The notes under the pieces were generated by a model that was given only the letters and a program-made list of their open reading frames with translations, was not told where the DNA came from and ran no database searches. Of a DNA stretch of 64,000 nucleotides, positions 39,215 through 48,903 are shown piece after piece (the stretch's first letter is position 1; each line of letters begins with the position of its first letter). The position numbers and the translations under genes are program-made. The stretch comes from Rhizobium sp. Leaf371 (GTDB lineage: Bacteria > Pseudomonadota > Alphaproteobacteria > Rhizobiales > Rhizobiaceae), in contig NZ_LMQB01000026.1 in assembly GCF_001424045.1 (NCBI RefSeq), positions 1-64,000 on the forward strand. Direction: 5' to 3'.

Positions 39215-40456
39215 ATGTCCATCGTCGAAACCGGAGACCGCTACGCCGCCTTCCGGCATGTCGGGTATCGCCGCTACTTCTTCGCGCGCTTCCTTGCCTA
39301 TTTCGCCATCCAGATCGTCAGCGTCTCCGTCGGTTGGCAGATCTACGATCTGACGCGCGATCCGTTCGACCTCGGCCTGATCGGCCTCTTCCAGTTCCTG
39401 CCGTCGCTGGTCCTCATCCTTGTCACCGGCTCGGTCGCCGACCGCTACAACCGGCGCATTATCATGGGCATCTGCATGGGCGTCAGCACGCTCTGCGCCG
39501 CGGCTCTCCTCGTCCTCACCCTCACCGGCACCTTCACCCTCTGGCCGGTCTACACCATTCTCGTCGTGTTCGGCATCGAGCGGGCCTTTCTCGCGCCGGC
39601 CTCCCAGTCGCTCGCACCCAATCTCGTGCCGGAGCGGGATCTCGCCAACGCTATCGCCTGGAATTCCACCTCCTGGCAGACGGCGATGATTGTCGGCCCC
39701 GTCGTCGGCGGCCTGATCTACGCGCTCGGACCGGCCGTCCCCTATAGCGTCGCCGTTCTGTTCTTCGCCGCGAGCGTCGGCATGGTCTATGCGATCCCCA
39801 AGCCTGCACAGAAGAACAGCCAGACCGCCCAGAGCTGGCAGGCCATCACGGCCGGCTTTCGCTATATCCGCGCAGAAAAAGTCGTGCTCGGCGCCATCTC
39901 GCTCGATCTCTTCGCCGTTCTTCTCGGCGGGGCCATCGCGCTCATGCCGGTCTTCGCCCGCGATATCCTCGATCTCGGACCCTGGGGCCTCGGTCTCCTG
40001 CGCGCGGCCCCCGGCGTCGGCGCGGTCGGCATGGCCATGTGGCTTGCCGCCCACCCGATCCGTCACCGCGCTGGCGTGCTGATGTTCGTGGGCGTGGCTC
40101 TCTTCGGCCTCGGCACCGTCGTCTTCGGCCTGTCCGCCACGCCGTGGATCTCCATCGTGGCGCTCGTCATCATGGGCGCCTCCGACATGATCTCGGTCTA
40201 TGTCCGGGAAACGCTGATCACGCTCTGGACTCCGGACGAGCTGCGTGGTCGCGTCAACGCCGTCAACATGGTGTTCGTCGGCGCGTCGAACGAGCTGGGA
40301 GAATTTCGAGCCGGCATGATGGCGTCGGCCATCGGTGCGGTTCCCGCCGTCGTCATCGGCGGGGCGGGCACGCTGCTGGTGGCGGTGATTTGGTCGCTCG
40401 GCTTCTCGCAACTGCGCCGGATCGACACGCTGGATGCACCCGAGACGAAACGGTAG
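39215..40456 (+). CDS. MFS exporter, EntS/DHA3-like
   Basis: 413-aa major facilitator with about 12 transmembrane helices. Conserved pieces: FRHVGYRRYFFARFLAYF leading into helix 1, the loop SVADRYNRRI for helix 2-3, and RAFLAPASQSLAPNLVPERDLANAIAWNS, characteristic of the EntS/DHA3 drug or siderophore exporters. The substrate is unknown. ATG at 39215 follows GGAAAG; an in-frame ATG 66 bp upstream lies in a non-conserved stretch. It converges on the TerB-like gene. Confidence 0.85.
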   Translation: MSIVETGDRYAAFRHVGYRRYFFARFLAYFAIQIVSVSVGWQIYDLTRDPFDLGLIGLFQFLPSLVLILVTGSVADRYNRRIIMGICMGVSTLCAAALLVLTLTGTFTLWPVYTILVVFGIERAFLAPASQSLAPNLVPERDLANAIAWNSTSWQTAMIVGPVVGGLIYALGPAVPYSVAVLFFAASVGMVYAIPKPAQKNSQTAQSWQAITAGFRYIRAEKVVLGAISLDLFAVLLGGAIALMPVFARDILDLGPWGLGLLRAAPGVGAVGMAMWLAAHPIRHRAGVLMFVGVALFGLGTVVFGLSATPWISIVALVIMGASDMISVYVRETLITLWTPDELRGRVNAVNMVFVGASNELGEFRAGMMASAIGAVPAVVIGGAGTLLVAVIWSLGFSQLRRIDTLDAPETKR

Positions 40457-40493
40457 GCTCACTCCGTTTCGCCAGCGGCGAGGGTGAGAGGCC

Positions 40494-40970
40494 TCAGTGC
40501 TCCGCCGTCTCGACGATGTCGGATTTCGCCGCGGCTTCCTGCCGCTTCATGATGCGGTCGCGGCCGGAGACGCCGAGCAAGTCGGCGATCCGCCAGATCA
40601 CGTGATCTTCCATCTCGCTGCGCTCGCCATCGACATAGACGATCTCCCACAGCATGCCGACGAGATCGATCCGCTGCTCTTCGCTGAAGTGCCGCTTGAT
40701 GTCGGAGGTGAAGCGGAAGAAATCGATCGCCTCGCTCTCGGCGTCCTCGCCAGCGGCAATCAGCGCATCGAGGGCCGCATCGTCGAGCGTGTAGTGCTCC
40801 TTGATCATCGAACGGACCTTGCGGCGCTCGACGTCGTCGGCATGGCCGTCGGCTTCCATGACCTGGATGCAGAGAGCGACGATCGCGATGCGCGGATCGC
40901 CCGCCTCGATCGGGTTCGGGTGCTCGGCACCGGTGAGACTGTCGATGAAGGTACGGATACGGTCAAACAT
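40494..40970 (-). CDS. TerB-like protein
   Basis: 158-aa all-helical protein of the TerB/tellurite-resistance-associated fold. The pattern ALCIQVMEADGHADDVERRKVRSMI followed by a second DGERSEMEDHVIWRIADLLGV repeats the acidic metal-binding helices (E/D-D-G-x-x-D/S-x-x-E) of the family. Despite the name, single TerB proteins are not proof of tellurite resistance. The start at MFDRIRTF is preferred over an ATG 60 bp earlier. It follows hemY on the same strand but behind a strong terminator, so it is a separate unit. Confidence 0.85.
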   Translation of the reverse strand: MFDRIRTFIDSLTGAEHPNPIEAGDPRIAIVALCIQVMEADGHADDVERRKVRSMIKEHYTLDDAALDALIAAGEDAESEAIDFFRFTSDIKRHFSEEQRIDLVGMLWEIVYVDGERSEMEDHVIWRIADLLGVSGRDRIMKRQEAAAKSDIVETAEH

Positions 40971-41063
40971 GGGTTGCGCGGCGCTCACGAAAGGAGGGTC
41001 GTTGATGCCGACAGGAAAGACGAGCCGCAAAGCAGGGTCCAGCCCTATTCGTTTCGCAAATGC

Positions 41064-41087
41064 GAAAAGGGGCCCCGAAGGGCCCCC
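41064..41087 (-). terminator. Terminator of the hemC-hemD-Mic60-hemY operon
   Basis: On the minus strand GGGGCCC-TTCG-GGGCCCC is followed by TTTT, a very stable UUCG-tetraloop hairpin 7 bp after the hemY stop codon. Arms on the plus strand are 41069-41075 and 41080-41086. Confidence 0.92.
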
Positions 41088-41093
41088 GAACCG

Positions 41094-42836
41094 TCAGAAA
41101 AGTTTGAATGTCGTCTTTTCTGCAACTCTATCGGTGCGAACGCCGGGATCGTCCGGCGGCCGGCCGAAGAAGGGCTCGATCGGCGCCTCCGCCGGCTTGG
41201 CCGGAGATGTCGCGCCGGAGACCGGCTGCGCCGGCGCTTTGACGGCCACGGCCCCCTCATCCTTCTTGACCAATGCCGTGTGCGTCGAGTCGTCTGCGTC
41301 CGTGACGACCACGGACCGCGCCGGCTCGATCGGCTCGTGAACGATGACCGATTCGGTCGGAACCGGGACGGCGATCGCTGCCGGGCGCTCCACCGTCTCA
41401 GCAGGCATGGTCGGCGGTGCTGGCGGTGTCGCCACCGTCGTTTCCGGCGCGTCGCGCGTTGCAGCAACAACGGACGCTGCGACCGGCGGCAGGCTGCGGA
41501 TCGCTGCCTCTCCGCGGCTGACGCCACCCTCCTCGAGCGGGCCGTCGATCGTGTTGACCGGCATCCTCCACTCGAATGCATCCAGGCGGCCGCTGACGGG
41601 TGAGACCGGCAGCCATTCCTCGGAGACGACGCCGTCGGCGATCCAGGCCGCATCGCGCGGGCTCTTCAGCGCCTGGTTCATCCAGTGGCGGATACGCCCT
41701 TCGTCGCCGGTATCCGCTTCCTCGATATCGGCAAGCAGCAGAAACACGCTCTCCGTCGGCGCGATGCGGGCGGCGGCCTCGGCCATGGAGCGCGCCAGCG
41801 CCAGTTCGCGAGCCTCCAGCGCACTTTCCGCAACCGCCATCAGCGACACCGCATTGTTCGGCTTCCACGCTTCCAGCTTGCGGGCGCGCTTCAACCGGTC
41901 GACCGCCGAATCGCCGCTCCGTGCCCGAACATAGGCCTTGGCAATGTCGGGATGCGGTTCCTGCTTCCAGAGTTTTTCGAGCACCGACGCCGCCTTGCGC
42001 AGATTGTCTTCCCGGAACAAGGCTTTCGCCGCAATGAGGCCGGCCGGCACCAGCGTCGCGTCGAGCTTCAGCGCGGCCAGCGCATCGTCGCGCGCCGCCT
42101 TCGGGTCGGCATCCAGACGCTCCCGCGCCCGGGCGGTGAGCAGCACGGCCTTCTTGCGGTCGGCCTCCTTGCGGTCGATGACATGGCTGGTGCGGCTCTG
42201 GTCGAGAAGATGCACGGCCTCGTCCCAGCGTCCCGCCTGGCTGCGCTCATCGAGGGTCGCTAGCGTCGCCCAGGCGAGATGCGGCGCCTTGTCGGCCGCA
42301 CGCTCGGCATATTGCCGCGCCGCCTCGTTGGCACCCAAACGCTTGGCTTCGAGATACAGGCCACGGAGCCCGAGTTCGCGGGTCTCCGGGTCTTCCGCCA
42401 TCCGCTCGAACTTGCGGCGGGCATCGTCATGCTTGCCCTCGATCAGCGCGGTCTGCGCTTCGAGAAGATGGATCAACGGCTCCTGATCGGCCGACAGAAG
42501 CCCGCGCGTGCGGGCCGTCATCTTGCGAGCGAGGATCGCATCGCCAGCACCGGCTGCGATCAGCCCGGTCGACAGCGCCTGATAGCCCCGGTCGCGCTTG
42601 CGAACGCGGAAGTAACGCGCGATCGAGTGCGGCGAGAACCAGATGAGACGGACGAGCCAGACGACGAGCAGAATGGCCGCGATCAATGCCACGAGCAGCG
42701 TGGCGCCGACCATCAGACTGGTCTCGATACGCTGGTCCATCCAGACCAGCGACAGTTCGCCCGGCCGATCGGCAAGCCAGGAAAAACCTGCGCCGAGCGC
42801 AAGCACGATCAGGACGAAGATGAGAATACGGATCAA
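41094..42836 (-). CDS. hemY: HemY-like membrane protein with TPR repeats
   Basis: 580-aa inner-membrane protein of the gammaproteobacterial/alphaproteobacterial HemY family (not the Bacillus protoporphyrinogen oxidase of the same name). Two N-terminal helices (about 2-20 and 40-62) precede a HemY_N domain and tetratricopeptide-like helices to about 430, followed by a low-complexity Pro/Ala/Glu tail. The function in heme synthesis is unclear; it is traditionally encoded with hemC and hemD. The gene lies 11 bp after the Mic60-like gene. The start is MIRILIFVLIVLALG. Confidence 0.85.
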   Translation of the reverse strand: MIRILIFVLIVLALGAGFSWLADRPGELSLVWMDQRIETSLMVGATLLVALIAAILLVVWLVRLIWFSPHSIARYFRVRKRDRGYQALSTGLIAAGAGDAILARKMTARTRGLLSADQEPLIHLLEAQTALIEGKHDDARRKFERMAEDPETRELGLRGLYLEAKRLGANEAARQYAERAADKAPHLAWATLATLDERSQAGRWDEAVHLLDQSRTSHVIDRKEADRKKAVLLTARARERLDADPKAARDDALAALKLDATLVPAGLIAAKALFREDNLRKAASVLEKLWKQEPHPDIAKAYVRARSGDSAVDRLKRARKLEAWKPNNAVSLMAVAESALEARELALARSMAEAAARIAPTESVFLLLADIEEADTGDEGRIRHWMNQALKSPRDAAWIADGVVSEEWLPVSPVSGRLDAFEWRMPVNTIDGPLEEGGVSRGEAAIRSLPPVAASVVAATRDAPETTVATPPAPPTMPAETVERPAAIAVPVPTESVIVHEPIEPARSVVVTDADDSTHTALVKKDEGAVAVKAPAQPVSGATSPAKPAEAPIEPFFGRPPDDPGVRTDRVAEKTTFKLF

Positions 42837-42847
42837 ATCGGCTCTCC

Positions 42848-44251
42848 TCAGCCCTGTTTGGCGGGTGCGGAGCCGGCTGCGGCTCCGGCCACGGCGGCGT
42901 CGATCAAAGATTCGACCGCGATGCGTTCATCGAGCTTTGTGCGGAACGCGGCGCCGGCATCCTTGGCAGGCTGCGGCAGGCCGTCCCATTCGAGGCTCGC
43001 GCCCTTGAGGTCGCCATTGGTCAGGCGGTCTTCGATCCGCGCGACGACGGCTTCCGGACCCGTACCCTCGACGCTGCCGACGGGACGGACACGCACGGCG
43101 GACGCCGCACTTCCGATCAGTCGCGAAAAGATGCCCTGATTCGGATCGGTGCCTCGAATGGCGGCCAGCATCGCGTCGGCCGTGTCGGGGAACGATCGTG
43201 TCAGATCCGTGCGCGACGAGACGCCGCGCGGTGCGATGTCGGCAAGGCCGGCAACGGCCGGGTCGTCCGGCGAAATCGTCTTCAACGCATCGAGTTCGGC
43301 AAGGAACGGTCCGCCACGGTCGATCGCGGTCTTCAGCGCGGTAACCGCGATGGCGCGCGCGAGCTGCACGTCGCTGGCGGGCTCGTCGAGCTTCTTTTCC
43401 GCTTCTTCGATGCGTGTCGAGAGCTCGGATGTCGCCGTCTGCGTCGCGCGGCTCTGGTCGGCAAGACCGGATTTCACGCTTGCGAGCTCCTGCGTCAGGC
43501 TCTCGACCTGCGCCTTTAAGTCCTCCGCGCCGGATGAACTGCCATTGACGCCGATCGTCTGTTCGAGAGCGGCAAGCCTCTGCTCAAGGCCTTCGCTAGA
43601 TGACGATCCCCCTGTCGAAACCTGCGCCTTCAAGGCATCGATTTCGGCACCGAGATCGCGTCCCGACGCAGCACCGGTCGAGGACGATGGACCGATCGCC
43701 GGGAGGACGCCCGCATATTGCAGGACGCCGGCGCCCGAAAGCGCGATCAGACCGCCGACGATGCCCGCCGCCAGCGCACCTGCGCGCGACGGGCTCGAAG
43801 CGTGCGAAGAATGTGCAGGTTCGGAAGAGCGCATGGTCGCCGAAGCGCCGGCCGGCTGCGTCGGCGGGACCGAAGTCCGGGCCGACCGGCTCGACGATGC
43901 AGGCTCCTCGGCGAAAGCGGCGGCGGCCGCTTCGGCGCGCGTCTCCTCTGCAGCCTCGGCCTCCCGGATCGTCTCGCTCAGCGGATCGGGCGGCGTCTCT
44001 CGATCGGACGGGATGCTCTCCACCGGATCATTCGCTGCAGCGGCGATCCCGGCGTCCTTCGCAACCGTTTCATCGGACACAAGGACGGCATCGGGCACGA
44101 CCATGTCGGACGAGACAGGCTCCCGTGCCTCTGGGCGAGCATCCGTGTCCTCCGGTCTCGCCGCATCGGATGCAGCGGGCGTGGCGGGCAGATCGATCGT
44201 CAGCGGCTGCCGGTCGGGCTTGGTGCGGCGCGGCGGTTTCTCCGGATCCAT
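42848..44251 (-). CDS. Mic60/mitofilin-like membrane protein
   Basis: 467 aa. The N-terminal 150 residues are acidic and low-complexity, one transmembrane helix lies at about 160-185 (ALAAGIVGGLIALSGAGVL), then a coiled-coil stretch (about 200-310) and a C-terminal mitofilin-signature-like domain. Alphaproteobacteria encode Mic60 homologues between hem genes, related to the protein that shapes mitochondrial cristae, and this locus has that arrangement (hemC-hemD-Mic60-hemY). A membrane-shaping role is therefore likely but inferred from family and position. It was formerly confused with HemX. Confidence 0.8.
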   Translation of the reverse strand: MDPEKPPRRTKPDRQPLTIDLPATPAASDAARPEDTDARPEAREPVSSDMVVPDAVLVSDETVAKDAGIAAAANDPVESIPSDRETPPDPLSETIREAEAAEETRAEAAAAAFAEEPASSSRSARTSVPPTQPAGASATMRSSEPAHSSHASSPSRAGALAAGIVGGLIALSGAGVLQYAGVLPAIGPSSSTGAASGRDLGAEIDALKAQVSTGGSSSSEGLEQRLAALEQTIGVNGSSSGAEDLKAQVESLTQELASVKSGLADQSRATQTATSELSTRIEEAEKKLDEPASDVQLARAIAVTALKTAIDRGGPFLAELDALKTISPDDPAVAGLADIAPRGVSSRTDLTRSFPDTADAMLAAIRGTDPNQGIFSRLIGSAASAVRVRPVGSVEGTGPEAVVARIEDRLTNGDLKGASLEWDGLPQPAKDAGAAFRTKLDERIAVESLIDAAVAGAAAGSAPAKQG

Positions 44252-44338
44252 GCTCTCTTCTCTATGCGTGAGGTCAACGGCATAAACCTAGACACCGACC
44301 TGGGCGAGGGAAAGGCCCCACCGGTCGATTTGCGTGAT

Positions 44339-45040
44339 TCAGGCGTCGAGAAGCGCAAGCAGGGCATCCTCATCCGGCCGGGGCGCGATCTCCACATGCC
44401 GGCATCCGGGCGGCACGGCATCGGCGATCCGCGGCCCGAGGCAGAGGATCCGCACCGCATCGGCAAGCATTGCCGGGGCCACCTCGAAAAAGAACTGTCG
44501 TGCCGCCTCCCGCGAGTAGAACAGCACCGCGTCCGGAGAAAAGGCCTGAACCTGCGCCGAAAAAGCGCCGGGCGGCCGAACGACGGGGCGCATGCGATAG
44601 ACGAGACGAACCTGGAGCGGGACACCGGCAACGGTCATGCGCGTTTCCAGCTCCGGCAGCCGGGGGGTGCCCGCGAGATAGAGCAGAACGCCCGTGGCAG
44701 CCCCCCGATCACGAAGGATCAATTCCGCAAGTCCGGCTGCGTCTCCGGGCCCGACCCGCACCTGGGAAAAGCCGAGATCAAGCGCCGCCTCCGCGGTCGC
44801 ATCCCCGACGCAGTAGACCGGCAGGGAGACGAGCGACGGCAGGGCTTCGGGAGAGTGCCGCAGCGCCCGGAACGCTTCCGCGCTCGTTGCAACGACGGCC
44901 GAGGCGGACAGGGCCCCCGCCCGGATCGGCAGGTGCTCTGCCTCGCTCAGCGGCAGCAGCAGCGTCTCGTGGCCGGCCAGCGCCAGCCGCCGGAGCGTCC
45001 TGTCCGCCGTGGTTTCCGGGCGCGTAACGAGGACGCGCAT
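44339..45040 (-). CDS. hemD: Uroporphyrinogen-III synthase
   Basis: 233 aa. Cyclises hydroxymethylbilane with inversion of ring D to form uroporphyrinogen III. The family is poorly conserved, but MRVLVTRPE at the start, ATSAEAFRALR, VYCVGDATAEAA and FYSREAARQFF at the expected spacings identify it. It starts 4 bp after hemC, so the two are coupled, and precedes the Mic60-like gene by 87 bp. The start MRVLVTRPE is selected because homology begins there; an upstream ATG at 45145 would overlap hemC by 100 bp. Confidence 0.92.
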   Translation of the reverse strand: MRVLVTRPETTADRTLRRLALAGHETLLLPLSEAEHLPIRAGALSASAVVATSAEAFRALRHSPEALPSLVSLPVYCVGDATAEAALDLGFSQVRVGPGDAAGLAELILRDRGAATGVLLYLAGTPRLPELETRMTVAGVPLQVRLVYRMRPVVRPPGAFSAQVQAFSPDAVLFYSREAARQFFFEVAPAMLADAVRILCLGPRIADAVPPGCRHVEIAPRPDEDALLALLDA

Positions 45041-45044
45041 CCGC

Positions 45045-45974
45045 TCAGGCCCAGCTGGAGAAGAAACCGGGGGCCGCATCGGCGCGAATGTCGTCGCCCG
45101 CCTGCGCGCCGATCCTTGCCGCATCCGCGGCCCGTCCCTCGGCAAAGACGCGGTGATGCTGCGTTCCGTCCGGCGTCAGGATCATGCCCGAAAACGAGAT
45201 CTGCTCCCCGTCCGAGACCGCATAGCCGGCGATCGGCGTCCGGCACGACCCGTCCAGCGTGTCGAGAAACGCGCGTTCGCAGGTCACGGCCTCATGCGTC
45301 CTGGGGTCATCGATGGCCGACAGAAACGCGGTCATCCGGCTGTCGCCGATCCGGCTCTCGACGGCGATCGCGCCCTGTGCCGGCGCCGGCGGAAAATAGG
45401 TGGGGTCGAGGATTTCGGTCGCCACACCTTCGAGGTTGAGCCGCTTCAGCCCGGCAAGAGCGAGCAGCGTCCCGTCCACCTGACCTTCGGCCAGCTTGCG
45501 CAGCCGGGTCTCGACCAGCCCGCGATAGACGATGACGTTGATATCCGGCCGCAATCGGCGGATCAGCGCCTGCCGGCGCAGCGACGCCGAACCGACCGTC
45601 GCGCCTTCCGGCAAAGCCAGCAGCGTCGGCGCCGTGCCGCCGATAAAGGCGTCGCGGGCGTCCTCGCGCGGCAGGAAGGCGGACAGAAACAGGCCGTCGG
45701 GCAGGCGCGTCGCCATGTCCTTGGCCGAATGGACGGCAAAATCGAGCGTACCCGCCAACAGCTGGTCTTCCAGCTCCTGCGTGAAAAGTCCCTTGCCGCC
45801 GATTTCCGACAGCGCGCGATCGGTGATGCGGTCGCCCGCCGTCGATAGCGGCACGATCTCGAACATCTCCTCCGGCAGACCATGCGCCAGCATCAGCCGG
45901 TCGCGCGTTTCATGGGCCTGAGCCAGCGCGAGCCGGCTGCCGCGCGTGCCGATCCGGAAAGGTTTCGTTTGCAT
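45045..45974 (-). CDS. hemC: Porphobilinogen deaminase (hydroxymethylbilane synthase)
   Basis: 309 aa. Polymerises four porphobilinogens into hydroxymethylbilane using a dipyrromethane cofactor bound to cysteine. Signatures: [14 protein letters not shown] at 7-20, [11 protein letters not shown] (the substrate-binding HS-x-KD) near 80, [11 protein letters not shown] near 130 and the cofactor-binding Cys in [12 protein letters not shown] near 240. It is first in the hem operon and is divergently arranged with tsaD across a 75-bp gap, an order common in rhizobia. Confidence 0.96.
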   Translation of the reverse strand: MQTKPFRIGTRGSRLALAQAHETRDRLMLAHGLPEEMFEIVPLSTAGDRITDRALSEIGGKGLFTQELEDQLLAGTLDFAVHSAKDMATRLPDGLFLSAFLPREDARDAFIGGTAPTLLALPEGATVGSASLRRQALIRRLRPDINVIVYRGLVETRLRKLAEGQVDGTLLALAGLKRLNLEGVATEILDPTYFPPAPAQGAIAVESRIGDSRMTAFLSAIDDPRTHEAVTCERAFLDTLDGSCRTPIAGYAVSDGEQISFSGMILTPDGTQHHRVFAEGRAADAARIGAQAGDDIRADAAPGFFSSWA

Positions 45975-46049
45975 CCGCTACGATCCATTGTTACCGGAGG
46001 TCCGTGTACCCCCCTTTATTCCCGTCCGCAATCTTCGAGTAGACCACCC

Positions 46050-47144
46050 ATGAACCGGCCCCTGCGTATTCTCGGCATCGAGACGAGCTGCGATGAAACC
46101 GCCGCTTCCGTCGTGCTGCGCGAGCCGGACGGGCGCGGCGAAATCCTGGGCGACGTGGTGCTGAGCCAGCTCGAGGAACACAGCCTCTACGGCGGCGTGG
46201 TGCCCGAGATCGCGGCCCGCGCGCATGTCGAAGCGCTGGATACGCTGATTGCCGAGGCGCTCGACCGCGCGCAAATGTCGCTGTCTGAGGTCGATGCCAT
46301 CGCCGCAACCAGCGGCCCCGGCCTTATCGGCGGGCTGATCGTCGGCCTCATGACCGGCAAGGCGATGGCGCGCGCAGCGGGCAAGCCGCTCTATGCCATC
46401 AACCATCTGGAAGGCCATGCGCTGACCGCGCGCCTGACCCATGGGCTCTCCTTTCCCTATCTGATGCTGCTGGTCTCCGGCGGCCATACCCAGCTGGTGC
46501 TGGTGCGCGGCACCGGTGATTACGAGCGCTGGGGCACGACCATCGACGACGCGCTGGGCGAGGCCTTCGACAAGACGGCAAAGCTTCTCGGCCTTCCCTA
46601 TCCCGGCGGCCCCGCCGTCGAACGTGCGGCGCGCACCGGCAATCCGGCACGGTTCACCTTTCCCCGGCCTCTGGTCGGCGAGGCCCGGCTGGACTTTTCC
46701 TTCTCCGGCCTCAAGACCGCCGTGCGGCAGGCCGCGCAGTCGATCGCTCCGGTGGCAGACCAGGACATCGCCGATATCTGCGCCTCTTTCCAGGAAGCGG
46801 TGTCGCGGACGCTGAAGGACCGGATCGGGCGCGGTCTCCAGCGTTTCCGCGAGACCTATCCGGATGTCGGCAAGCCTTCTCTCGTCGTTGCCGGTGGCGT
46901 TGCCGCCAATCAGGCGCTGCGCGCAACGCTCGACAGCCTCTGCGAACGGAACAGCTTTGCGTTCGTCGCGCCGCCCCTCCATCTCTGCACCGACAACGCC
47001 GCGATGATCGCCTGGGCAGGTGCCGAGCGCATGGCCGCGGGCCTGCCCGCGGACGATCTCTCCGTATCGCCCCGTGCGCGCTGGCCGCTCGACGGCAATG
47101 CCCAGACCTTGCTCGGCTTTGGCAAACGGGGCGCAAAGGCATGA
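46050..47144 (+). CDS. tsaD: tRNA threonylcarbamoyladenosine synthase subunit TsaD
   Basis: 364 aa. Transfers the threonylcarbamoyl group to A37 of tRNAs reading ANN codons, together with TsaB/E/C. The ASKHA fold shows [13 protein letters not shown] at the N-terminus, the metal-binding HLEGH (about 115-119), SGGHTQL and the phosphate loop [10 protein letters not shown]. The start at 46050 is chosen because [16 protein letters not shown] matches the family; in-frame codons upstream overlap the divergent hemC. Its stop overlaps the gpsA start (ATGA), so they are coupled. Confidence 0.96.
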   Translation: MNRPLRILGIETSCDETAASVVLREPDGRGEILGDVVLSQLEEHSLYGGVVPEIAARAHVEALDTLIAEALDRAQMSLSEVDAIAATSGPGLIGGLIVGLMTGKAMARAAGKPLYAINHLEGHALTARLTHGLSFPYLMLLVSGGHTQLVLVRGTGDYERWGTTIDDALGEAFDKTAKLLGLPYPGGPAVERAARTGNPARFTFPRPLVGEARLDFSFSGLKTAVRQAAQSIAPVADQDIADICASFQEAVSRTLKDRIGRGLQRFRETYPDVGKPSLVVAGGVAANQALRATLDSLCERNSFAFVAPPLHLCTDNAAMIAWAGAERMAAGLPADDLSVSPRARWPLDGNAQTLLGFGKRGAKA

Positions 47145-48145
47145 GCGCGGCGGCGATCTCGTCCCCTGACAAGGTGGCCGTCGTCGGCGCCGGTGCCTTC
47201 GGCACCGCGCTTGCGACCGTGATCGCCCGCACCGGCCGCGCCGAGGTCACGCTGCTGGCCCGGCGACGCGACGTGGTGGACGCGATCCTGACCCGGCACC
47301 GGCACGAGGAGGCCCTGCCCGGGATCGACCTGCCGAAAGCCCTGTCTGCAACGACGGAGCCGAGCGCCGTTTCGGCAGCAGGCATCGTGCTCTTCGCCAT
47401 GCCGTCGCAGGCGCAGCGCGACGCAGCGCAGGCGCTCCGGCCCTATCTTGCCAAGGACGCCGATATCGTCATCTGCGCCAAGGGTCTGGAACGCCGCTCC
47501 GGCCGTCTTCTGACGGAGGTGGTCGCCGAGGAACTGGGTGACCACGCCGTCTCCGTCCTCTCCGGCCCCGGCTTTGCCGCCGATATCGCCACCGGCCTGC
47601 CGACCGCCATGGTCATCGCATCCACGTCGTCGGAACGCGCAGCACGGCTTGCAACCGCCCTGTCCGGCCCGACATTCCGCCTCTATCCCTCGGCCGACCG
47701 CACGGGCGTGCAGCTCGGCGGCGCGTTGAAGAACGTGCTGGCCATCGCCTGCGGCATCGTCGAGGGCGCAGGCCTCGGCGAATCCGCCCGGGCCGCCATG
47801 ATCGCCCGCGGCCTTGCCGAACTCTCGCGCTATGTCGCGGCCTGCGGTGGTCAGGGCGACACGGTCCGCGGCCTCTCTGGGCTCGGCGACCTCGTCCTCA
47901 CCGCCACCAGCCACCAGTCGCGCAATCTGCGATACGGCATCGCGCTCGGGCGCGAAGGCCGCGCCGCCAGCCCGACCGCCGACCTCGTGGAAGGCGCGCT
48001 TGCGGCCTCGGTCGCGGCAGCGCAGGCCCGTCGCCTCGGTCTCGACATGCCGCTGACCTTTGCCGTCGCGGCCATGATCGACGGCGCGATCGACGTGGAA
48101 ACTGCGCTCGAACAGCTCATGTCCCGCCCCATCACACACGAATAG
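47141..48145 (+). CDS. gpsA: NAD(P)-dependent glycerol-3-phosphate dehydrogenase
   Basis: 334 aa. Reduces dihydroxyacetone phosphate to sn-glycerol-3-phosphate for phospholipid synthesis. Rossmann motif [10 protein letters not shown] at 14-23, catalytic Lys in [10 protein letters not shown], the CAKGLE block and RGLAELSRY are intact, and length is normal. The start overlaps the tsaD stop by 4 bp. The pair tsaD-gpsA and the following small genes form a compact operon of five genes. Confidence 0.96.
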   Translation: MSAAAISSPDKVAVVGAGAFGTALATVIARTGRAEVTLLARRRDVVDAILTRHRHEEALPGIDLPKALSATTEPSAVSAAGIVLFAMPSQAQRDAAQALRPYLAKDADIVICAKGLERRSGRLLTEVVAEELGDHAVSVLSGPGFAADIATGLPTAMVIASTSSERAARLATALSGPTFRLYPSADRTGVQLGGALKNVLAIACGIVEGAGLGESARAAMIARGLAELSRYVAACGGQGDTVRGLSGLGDLVLTATSHQSRNLRYGIALGREGRAASPTADLVEGALAASVAAAQARRLGLDMPLTFAVAAMIDGAIDVETALEQLMSRPITHE

Positions 48146-48163
48146 CTTTGGAAAGGCACGACC

Positions 48164-48454
48164 ATGCTCTTTGCAGCCCTCTGCACCGATAAGGAAGGCG
48201 CACTCCAGATCCGCCTCGATACGCGGCCTGCCCATGTCGCCTATCTCGACGACCTCAACGCCCGCGGCATCCTGAAGGTCGCCGGCCCGTTCCTGGGCGA
48301 CGACGGCAAGCCGACCGGCAGCCTCGTCATCATCGACGCGGAAACCAGAGAGGCGGCCACCGCGCTCTTTGCCGAAGACCCCTACGCCAAAGCCGGCCTC
48401 TTCGCCTCGGTCGAGGTGAAGGCCTGGAACTGGGTCTTCAACAAGCCGGAGTGA
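48164..48454 (+). CDS. YciI-family protein
   Basis: 96 aa, ferredoxin-like alpha-beta fold of the YCII superfamily. The sequence shows the RPAHVAYLDDLNARG helix with the conserved His and the DPYAKAGLF segment (the His/Asp pair of the family), close to the usual length. YciI proteins are thought to be small enzymes or scaffold-like domains; no reaction is established here. It begins 18 bp after gpsA and its stop overlaps the next start. Confidence 0.88.
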   Translation: MLFAALCTDKEGALQIRLDTRPAHVAYLDDLNARGILKVAGPFLGDDGKPTGSLVIIDAETREAATALFAEDPYAKAGLFASVEVKAWNWVFNKPE

Positions 48455-48459
48455 CGGGC

Positions 48460-48903
48460 ATGCGCTACTGGCTCTGGAAATCCGAACCGTTCAAATGGTC
48501 CTGGGCCATGCAGAAGGATGCGGGCGCGGCCGGCACCGAATGGACCGGCGTGCGCAACTACCTCGCCCGCAACAATATGCGGGCCATGACGATCGGCGAC
48601 AAAGGCTTCTTCTATCACTCCAACGAAGGCCTGGAGATCGTCGGCATCGCCGAGGTCTGCGCGCTTTCGCACCCGGATTCGACCGCCGAGGGCGATGCGC
48701 GCTGGGACTGCGTCGATATCCGCGCGGTCTGCGATCTGCCGAAGCCCGTGACGTTGAAGGACGTCAAGGCGAGCGAGCGACTGAAAGACATGCAGCTCGT
48801 CACCTCCATGCGCCTGTCGGTCCAGGCCGTGACGGAAGCGGAATGGCGCGAAGTCTGCCGCATGGGCGGCCTCGACAACCCGCCGCTCTCGCCCGCAGCG
48901 TGA
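48460..48903 (+). CDS. EVE-domain protein
   Basis: 147 aa, EVE (PUA-like) fold predicted to bind modified nucleotides in RNA or DNA. Recognisable: RYWLWKSEPFKWSW at the start, WTGVRNYLARNNMRAM, and FYHSNEGLEIVGIAEV. Widespread in alphaproteobacteria next to YciI and a methyltransferase. A GTG at 48451 (overlapping the yciI-like stop) could also be the start; the ATG gives the typical N-terminus. The stop overlaps the methyltransferase GTG. Confidence 0.87.
   Translation: MRYWLWKSEPFKWSWAMQKDAGAAGTEWTGVRNYLARNNMRAMTIGDKGFFYHSNEGLEIVGIAEVCALSHPDSTAEGDARWDCVDIRAVCDLPKPVTLKDVKASERLKDMQLVTSMRLSVQAVTEAEWREVCRMGGLDNPPLSPAA

Noticed and set aside
40494-40970. Tellurite resistance gene
   Set aside because: A lone TerB-like protein without TerC/D/Z partners does not support that phenotype.
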